Shown here one piece after another: positions 56,286-64,000 of a stretch of 64,000 nt of DNA. Within the stretch, counting starts at the first letter, position 1. Every line of letters starts with the position of its first letter. The translations under genes were made by a program, and so were the position numbers. The notes below the pieces were generated by a model that saw only the letters and a program-made list of their open reading frames with translations, ran no database searches and was not told the origin of the DNA. The stretch is from Rostrohypoxylon terebratum (Eukaryota; Ascomycota; Sordariomycetes; Xylariales; Hypoxylaceae), in contig MU385879.1 in the NCBI GenBank assembly GCA_022497145.1, positions 248,001-312,000 on the forward strand. The letters run 5' to 3'.

Positions 56286-59200
56286 ATGACAATGGAGCTT
56301 AACCTGCGACCTCTTCCAAACCCTACCGACGACATATGGGGGCAAAATGAACCAAGATTCCGGGAGCTCTACGAGGTTGAGCGAAAAACACTCAAAGAAG
56401 TGAAACAGATTATGGAGACGCAATATGACTTCCCTATTCATTCGTATGTGCAGCCAGTTCACTGTTAGTATAGTTACATTGGCTTACTCATGCGGTAAAC
56501 AGGCAGAGCACGTATGAAACAAAACTAAAGCATCGATTGAAGCTGCGCAAAAAGCTCAAGAAAGAAGATTGGGCCGCGGTGTATCATCATTGTCTAGCTA
56601 GGGACGGAAAGGATACCGGAGTCTATCTTAATGGCACACGTATCCCACGGGAGAAAGTGTGGAAGGAGATCCGAAGATCGGGAGCTCGATCAGCTAGGAA
56701 AGGTGCGTGCCGTTTTATATCAACATTGATGGCATCCTTGTTTTAGTTCTGTTCTTTTTTTTTTTTTTTTGGTGTTCGTGTTGGATTCTAATAGCCCAAA
56801 CGTCATGTAGACCAACATACTAGGCTTCCAGCCCATATCAGAGTGAGAACGCCGTCTCCTGTCAGAGAACCCATTGCGCCTCGACCTTTGCCCATAATCC
56901 AAGAACAATCACTTGTCAACCCCAACGAACTTTCGGTCACTTCTTATCAAGCTCCATTTACTTCACACGCTCTCGTGGGTCATAAATATGGCCCACGGAC
57001 TACTTTCCAACCATCTCATGTATATCAGCATCAATATGCCTCAATTCACAATCAACACTGGGTATCTGGAACAGCCGCTTCTTTACAGCTTGTCTTAGGA
57101 GAAAACGTTGTTGCTCTCAGAGATATCCCTTGGGTTGTGTTTAACAGTGCGATGTTTTGTAGGTGCAAATACAAAGCTCTACTAATACACTTTTCAGCAT
57201 TTGCATCCAAACTAGATCACGACCCCACAGAGAACATCATGGGTGACCTCTTTAGCGCACATTCATCGGCTGCATTGGAATGTATGCCATCATCGCCTTT
57301 GCTCTCCTTTTTGAGAGACCTGGACCCACGACCTGCTCCCTATATTTCTACTTGGAATATCAATGTCTATCATCTTGTAGCCGAAGCAATATATCAAATC
57401 TCTAATAATCACCTTGGGGATGGCACACTCTTCGACTGCCCAGAAATCATCCAGCTTCTACTCAAACGACCGCCTCGGGCAATTTTTCTAGAATTGTTCC
57501 GAGGCGACCTTCCTACTATAAGGTCTGTCTGGGAAGTCTTAGCATGGCGGGCTGGATTTCATGGCTATAAGGATGCTTTTATTCTGTTAATGGAAGTTGG
57601 TCTCTGGCATTCGGATTGGATTTTCCCTCGGGGTCATTTCTACCTCGCTTCTGCGGTATCTATAGGTGTATCTGATGCTATTCAAAGCCTACTTAAAGTC
57701 GGAGTTCGTGCTGATGGCGATATTCAACACGACTTTTTTGAGCTGCCGGCAATTGTTGAAGCATTTGCCACTGGGAATATCGAGTGCGCGGATTTACTGT
57801 TGAGAGTGTGCGATATCCACCGCATCGTATGCATAGAAAGTGGCGTACACGGCTATTTCTTCACATCGGAATGGTCTGTCTTGGGCATATTTTTGCACAA
57901 TTTAATTGATGGGCCAATTATGACCTGTGCAAAGCAAGACCACACATATCCGCCGGACATTCTCAGGATAGATAGAGAAGGGTCCCTTTTAATCGATTTC
58001 AACCTCGAGAACGAGGCACGAAGCCGAATATTTGACATGGTCCTAGACCATGGAGCTGATGTCGACTCGAAGTACCTGGCCGGTGGAGGCTACCATTGTG
58101 CCCACCTATTACCCAGGGATTTTTTTTCCCACGTCCAATTCCACCCAACAATATTAGAAATGAGCTATTATAAAGATCCCAAGCTTTTCGATAGGCTAGA
58201 TTCGTTTAGCAGTCACGCAATTGGTCGTGTTACTCGACCTGGTATTTGCCTTTCAGCAAAACAAGGAAGCCATGCACTGCTCGAGTATTTGACATCGGAA
58301 TCAACAAACACTCAATTCGACACAACTTCGTTTTTGGAATTGGTTCTTGTTGAACAGTTCCTATGCAACAGGGCTCGAATTGACATAGAGGTCGTTCGAG
58401 GACTAATTGAATCCGGAGTTGACCCAAACCTTGTTTCGCTGCCTGTTCATACCAACTATCTTCTCTATCTTTTGATAGAAAAGATTCAAGAGTATGAAAA
58501 CTTTGGAGAATATGTCGTCATCATAAAGTTACTTCTACAATCAGGGTTGAAGATAGATTCTAGAGTTCTAGAAGCCGGAGTAGAGAAGACTGGGATCAAC
58601 ATTCTACGGATTCTCTCCTGCTATGATGTTGACATAGCTAGGATTGGCGCAACCGCACTAGTAGCAGCAGCCTGCCTCGATAATTACGAAGCTGTTTCGT
58701 GGCTAATAGAAGTTGGCGTGGATGTCAATGCTACGATCCAGACCAATGTCGGATCACGGAGTAATATCCTTGTTCTGGCATGTGCGCCCAGAAAAATACT
58801 CGATCTCCATAGGGAGGAGTCCCTAGAGCCCGCGAGCTGTAAAATGCTAGAATATTTGATTGATCGTGGTGCGGTGATAATTAATAACCCACATGGTTCG
58901 AACGTGTTCGATTGCTTACACCGCCTTCTCTCTATACATGAAGGTGTATCTCCCGACAGATTAAAGCTCCTTCTACGCATGGTAATAGACCACAATGATC
59001 TATTGAAACCTGGAGAATGCCTACTAGAAGCTGTATTTGACGGGGGGAGTGAAATGATACTCGACATTACTGCAGACAATATGACGGGGAATCGCTTAGC
59101 CACTTTTGAAATATTACTCAGGAGAGGCGCTTTAACCAAATATAGTCGTGTACTCGGATCCCTGATTCTTTCTGGTGGCCGACACGAATTGATAGAGGAG

Positions 59201-59956
59201 GTTTTGAATGCAGGCGTAGACATCAACGCATATTCTTCGATGGGCAAAGACTACGATGATTTCAAGTCCTATATTACCCCGATTCAGGCTGCTGCCTTCA
59301 GAGGTGATAAGTTCTTGGTTGACAAGTTAATACAAAAAGGTGCCGGTGTTAATCATCCCGGAATGGAAGACAGTGGAGGCACTGCTTTGCAATTTGTTTG
59401 TAGATGGCAGCCGGCCACACCACAGGAGAAAAAAGACAAATTAGTCATAGTCCAACTCTTGATCGACAATGGCGCAGATGTCAATGCTCCCGCTGTGCCT
59501 GATGGAGGAACAACAGCCTTGCAAGCTGCCGCGGGAGGAGGGGATCTAGAGACTGCACTCTTACTAATCCGGTATGGGGCAGACCCGAATATACACCCTG
59601 ACGCATCATTTCGAATGTCTGCACTGGAGGCAGCTGTGCATCATGGTAGGCTTGATATGGTCAAGTTTCTTTTGAATGTTGGGGCTCTCAGTTGGGTTCG
59701 AGGTCGGACTGGATATCGTGGAGCAATTTTCGTTGCGAGAAATTCCAAACGAATCGTGTTTATTGATTTGATACGGGAGCACGTACGAAGCGACTTTCAG
59801 GTAATTGGAGCGAACCTTGCAGTGAGTTTCCAGGACGAGACCGAAGCGGAACGAGAGTTACCTTGGCCTTGGCAAAAGTTGCAGCCCGACGAAAAAGTCG
59901 ATGCTGAGAGAGAATTGGACGAGATAGAGAGCGAGATGATGGGATATTGCCCATAG
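56286..59956 (+). CDS. Clr5-domain ankyrin-repeat protein
   Basis: Three exons, 56286-56443, 56503-56702 and 56811-59956, giving 1167 residues with consistent phases. The N-terminus is a Clr5-like domain: RFRELYEVERKTLKEVKQIM, then YDFPIHS|QSTYETKLKHRLKLRKK, a short helical DNA-binding-like module common in fungi. A long low-similarity helical region follows. Clear ankyrin repeats occupy about 940-1095: TPIQAAAFRGDKFLVDKLIQKGAGVN, LLIDNGADVNAP, TALQAAAGGGDLETALLLIRYGADPN and SALEAAVHHGRLDMVKFLLN (cited in parts); weaker ones lie from about 600. Such proteins are numerous in filamentous fungi and have no established role. Intron 2 contains a long poly-T run (56757-56770). Confidence 0.88.
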
Positions 59957-60501
59957 CCCCAATAACACCGGCATGGCCAGGTCAGGCATACCGTGTGGAG
60001 GGTGTAGGTATGTATTGTACGTATCAGGCTACGAAGTGAGTAACTCGGAGATGAAGGATGGAACTGTAGAAGGATTTCAATACACGCTGTGAGCTTGAGA
60101 GACGACGCATCCAACTGCAAACGTCAAGTCGGTCTTATCCTAAACACGGAATCCACCCAAACTACATCACAAGAACCAATAGAATGCGTCCATATCAATC
60201 AGCATAAAGTGAGATCGCGACTTTGCCATATTGACATTAGCTTTCCACTGCCCCGGGTCTGTAAGGCTTAGCGTAGCATGGGTTCATTCAGGAGATGCAC
60301 TTACGCAGTACAAAATTCATGAGGCACAGTTTGGATACAACATTGCAAAAATCGGTGAATGGTCAACGGCTGAGGGATTCAATTTGCACATACACATAAG
60401 AAGTTGAATCGAAGTCATGAGTCATTGTGGCTCTAATGGAGGCCAAACGCTCTCTCTTGTTCACCCCATGTACGCCTTAAACGCCAAACTTATCACGATA
60501 C
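59957..60501. other. Convergent 3' spacer
   Basis: Between the 3' ends of the ankyrin gene and the ACR3 relic. Nothing seen. Confidence 0.5.
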
Positions 60502-61836
60502 TCAAACCTTCCAGGCCCATCTGTTACCAATACATTTTACGACATACACCAGGCCTAGTAAAACCGGCACTTCGACCAGGGGCCCGACTGTAGACGCCAA
60601 GGCTTGGTCACTGTTAGGGTCATAGGTCGCAGTAGCCACAGCAATGGCGAGCTCGAAATTATTGCTGGCAGCGGTAAAGCTCTGGGTGACACTAAGGGCG
60701 TAGCCAAATCCGCACCGATGTGTAGTCCATAGAGTCAGGAAGAAAATGACGACAAAATACACTATGAGTGGGACGGACACCCGTAGGACGGACACGATCT
60801 GATGAACGACTTGCTGACCCTGGTAGGCGAACAAGACCAGGATCGTGGACCAGGGGGCGACGAATCTCAGAAAGACCTTCTCATACCATTGCGGGCCGTC
60901 CAAGGCGCGCAGTCCAAAACGCGACAGTATAGTATCACCTAATGGAATGTTGAGATAAGTTCCTATGCTTGTTGCGACGACCTCGTATGAGACATTAAGC
61001 GGCCCAGACTTGTGGCTGATGATCCGGATGAAGAAGACTGCTAGGGGAGCAGACAGTACCATCTGGAGGATGGAGTTGATGGCTACAAGAACGGCACAGT
61101 CCTCATTGTCACCACTGGCTAAACCTGTCCAAATGAGCACCTTAAATAGGTAGAGTAAGTAATCTTATTTCATCTTTACATATCTCGCTTCGGGTGTTCG
61201 TACCATTGCGATGCATCTTCCTAAACCGACAAGGATCAAACCTGTACGAAGCTCGGGTTTATCTGGTAAGCTTGCCCATGCAAGTGCTAGCTGTAGCGAG
61301 GAATTGGTAAGTCAAAGTTGCAAAAGCAAACGAATTTCAGATAGATACACCTGTTGAATAGGTAGTCTGTTCATAACTACCCAGGAATTACGAACCCTAA
61401 GGAAGGGAGCTACGATCCAATTCATAAAAACGCTGAAGGCGACCTGCTTCCAGATGCCTCGGTGGGAGAATAGCCCATGCAGAGTCTCATACCGGACCTT
61501 GCATAAGGTAGGGTACATCATGACGAGTAGCCAGGTGGCCCAACAGCTGAGAGCGCCACGGGTTAACACAAAACAAGCCACCTATTACGAAACTCTGCCG
61601 TGCGTGGGTGGTTGACTTGCCTATCGGCACCGAGACGCCGACGAATTGGCCTTTTTGCAAGGCATGGGCTGTCCCCGGGACAAAGCTGCCTGATATAATG
61701 CCGATGGCCATCGCGAGCAAGATCCAGACGGCAAGGAAGCGGTCTAGCTAGCCGAGCGACTTGAACGCCGACTGCTTCGGCGATGCAGTCGGGCTCTCTG
61801 GCTGATCATTGTCATCGTATTCCTTCTCCTTGTCGG
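60502..61836 (-). pseudogene. ACR3: Broken ACR3-type arsenite efflux transporter
   Basis: ACR3 (BART superfamily) exports arsenite across the plasma membrane. The 3' two thirds are intact in coding style: exon 61290-61204 (LALAWASLPDKPEL, GLGRCIAM with the conserved essential Cys) and exon 61140-60502 (VLIWTGLASGDNEDCAVLV, FTAASNNFELAIAV). The 5' part is damaged in three ways. An in-frame TAG at 61748-61750 replaces the usual Trp before LDRFLAVWILLAM. An 8-bp excess at about 61531-61538, between the AVG and LLVMMYP segments, breaks the frame of the exon 61546-61396. No in-frame ATG precedes the TAG before an upstream TGA. The intron 61547-61620 would also use a GC donor (GCAAGT). Unlisted introns or assembly errors could explain single lesions, but not easily all of them. 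Confidence 0.8.
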
Positions 61837-63911
61837 GGTTTGATGTTGGCCGAATATGGGATCAGCCTTTTAACGTATTTTCAATGCCTGTTGGAGTCTT
61901 GTTTCGTTCGACTTCACAGTTCGTGGTAGATTCTCATGTGATGTCTCCTTGCTTTAGCGAAACGGAGGTGTTAGGTATATTAGGGTTGGACATCCGACCG
62001 TATTAAATAACAGCCACTGGTCTGTAAGTCCTGAGGGTCCTGAGGAATGGATGTATTATCGCGGTGCTTAATGTTGTAGATTCTTTCAAGGTTTCAAGGT
62101 TTTAGAAGAGGAGAAAATGATAGGACCGGTCATCGATGGGGGAAGTGGGTACTATGTACTACCTGGTTCTCTCGTCCAATCAGACAAATAGAGGGGCAAT
62201 TCTCTCATCTTGACTTCGTAGTGGGGTTTTTCTTTCTTGGCAGGATCCATCGGTGTTATCATATGAAGTAGGCTGAATTCAATTATAAATTCATAAGGGA
62301 TTTCATAAGGTTTCGACTTTTAAGAAAGATAACGGACAAACGATAGAAAGCCCCGACTTGCAAGAAATCTACTCGAAGACGAAGACGATGAACTTGCTTA
62401 GGTAATTGGAACTCAGAGTAGTCTCGCATGCCTAGCATATACCTAGCACTATGGATACATGTAGGTACCCATGAACTACTACTCAGTGTTTCTCCAGTCA
62501 CACAACCTTGAACGGACGCCTTAGCCTTAGATACATAGGACCTAGGTACGTACCTACATACCTAGTAGATACTACTATCTAGTAAAGTCCATTTTAGGCT
62601 AAGCTTGCCTATATTTTCTTATCTTGATAACGTCTTTCAGCTGCCATGGGCAATGTGCAGGCGGTTGAAGTCGTCATGCAGTCGGCAAACTTTGGAACTC
62701 GACATGGAAGATTAATTTTCTTTTCTTTTTTTCCCAACTACCAAATACTTGTTATTGGAGATTTCGTTGCCGCAACCCTGAGTGCCACGTTGATGTTGTT
62801 GAAGATGCGAAGAGCTTAATAATATGTGTTCCCTGTGATTTCTCTTGCCATGTGAAGTTTAGTGGGCATATGACGAAAGGCGAGTGGTAAGCTAACTCAA
62901 TTCAGTTGCCTCGATGTTCAGCTCACCTCGAACGCGGCTACCAATCTGAAGTGTTTATGATACTTTGTAATACTTGTACGATTAAAAGGGCAAGCACCTT
63001 AGTGAGGAAGGTATATTGTACTTATGTATTGTATACAGGTCACGGTCACTGTTGAGATTATATATAGGCAGATAGGTATATACTAGGTATACATATGGAT
63101 GCATATCTAGAGATATATAGACTGATAGATTCAGACCGGTTTATAATATAATAAAGATGTCAGATATATTGAAAAGATCTCGTAGTTTCGAATATCGTAT
63201 AGAACCATGGACACCGGACCCTCCAAAGTTTGTAACATCGAAATGCACCTGTGTTTGCGACTCCGCGAGCATCTCCAGCTATGTATGTATATGTATATGT
63301 ACAATACCTATTAGTTACACAATTCTGTGCTATCCATCCTATGCTAGGTTGGCTAGGTTGGCTAGTACTTACTAGGTAGTAAGGTTCCATAATAATTCAG
63401 CATCGGGTGACGCACCGACCAACAAACCTGGCAGCTCAATTCAAGGTTACTGGTCGCACAAGCACCAGGTGGGCAGGAACGGGCAGGACTGGCAGAGTAT
63501 TAAGCACTAACCCTTGATTGGCTCCTCCGTCGTCATTTTTTCCCACTTTCCTAGAAATCTCCTACTAGCCCGAGATCCAGCCACCTCACCACCTCATCAG
63601 CTTCGAAGCTCTTTCAAGCCAATACGACATCATCAACTCCCGACGCATTCCACAGCGCCTAGTTCACATTTTACATTTTACATTTCACAGTTTACACCTC
63701 ACCTTTCACCTTCCGAGTATCACGCGATTTCGCCTCTGCTACTTTGCGCTCTTCTGCCTCAGAACCTATTAGCAACTTCTCAACCTCAGGAATTGCTTAC
63801 CGTATCTTTGCGACAGCTGTCTCTTCTTCTTTTCTTTTAATTCCCTTTCTTTTTTTTCTTTGACGACTAGTAAATAGGCAATCATACTGCGGTTATTTCG
63901 TTATTAGGAAA
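61837..63911. other. Spacer rich in TAGGTA motifs and AT microsatellites
   Basis: About 2 kb without a recognised gene. Contains an inverted repeat CTAGGTA...TACCTAG (62542-62548 / 62559-62565), TATA/GATA-rich simple sequence at 63057-63130 and 63282-63302, and a CTAGGTTGG triplication near 63345-63365. The last 350 bp are pyrimidine-rich and probably the leader of the next gene. Confidence 0.5.
62542..62565. repeat. Inverted repeat with 7-bp arms
   Basis: Arms CTAGGTA (62542-62548) and TACCTAG (62559-62565) with a 10-base loop. It is one of many TAGGTA/TACCTA sites in spacers of this window. Confidence 0.5.
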
Positions 63912-63981
63912 ATGGCACCTCCGCCCTCCGCTGACCTTCCTCTCGGCGAGAGGCTCCTTGCTCTAGCTCAAACATTACAAT
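63912..63981 (+). CDS. First exon of a gene cut by the window end (possibly Pom33/TMEM33 family)
   Basis: ATG 63912 opens MAPPPSADLPLGERLLALAQTLQ, then a GTATGT donor at 63982 in phase 1. The layout recalls the N-terminus of fungal Pom33/Tts1 membrane proteins (Pro-rich start, then LAQTLQ before a membrane helix), but only 23 codons are visible. Partial; family assignment is a guess. Confidence 0.5.
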
Positions 63982-64000
63982 GTATGTGATTCCCATTCTT

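Noticed and set aside
58684..59247. 187-codon minus-strand frame
   Set aside because: Antisense to the Clr5-ankyrin coding exon, low-complexity Ser-rich, no supporting motifs.

Overview
This window is nuclear DNA from a filamentous ascomycete (Pezizomycotina, most likely Sordariomycetes). The evidence is short 50-105 nt introns with GTAAGT-like donors and CTAAC/CTAAT branch points, typical fungal gene families (HET, muniscin Syp1, Mad1, CTD-kinase cyclin, listerin, L-amino acid oxidase, Clr5-ankyrin), and 0.3-3.9 kb AT-richer spacers. I assembled exons by hand from frame continuity, splice motifs and family resemblance, so junctions are predictions. I recognised no tRNA, rRNA, CRISPR array or intact transposon.

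Layout, left part: TAM41 (-) and MAD1 (+) diverge; SYP1 (-) and a Csk1-like CDK-type kinase (+) diverge; then a sulfotransferase-like protein (-) and a short-chain dehydrogenase (-). From 16.9 to 22.6 kb the content is accessory: a membrane protein with a frame break and an in-frame TGA, a HET-domain gene (-), and an acidic orphan (+) diverging from it. A 3-dehydroshikimate dehydratase (-) and an L-amino acid oxidase (+) form another divergent pair.

Middle: listerin/LTN1 (-, four exons), a mitochondrial-looking protein with five 24-25-residue repeats (+), a 75-residue two-exon gene (-), an FHA-domain protein (-) and a RhoGAP-like protein lacking the arginine finger (-). A 3.9 kb spacer without a recognisable gene follows.

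Right: a ribosomal L1-domain ribosome-biogenesis protein (+), palmitoyl-protein thioesterase (-), a CTK2-like cyclin (+), a Clr5-ankyrin protein (+), a broken ACR3 arsenite-efflux gene (-), and the first exon of a gene cut by the window end (+).

Most genes are housekeeping and unrelated in function. The accessory pieces are the 17-22.6 kb HET neighbourhood and the 56-62 kb Clr5-ankyrin/ACR3 pseudogene region. I did not find a clear new multi-gene system. The best leads are the small 75-residue gene, the periodic YxDLxxY repeat protein, the finger-less RhoGAP, the ACR3 pseudogene, and the broken or recoded membrane gene beside HET.
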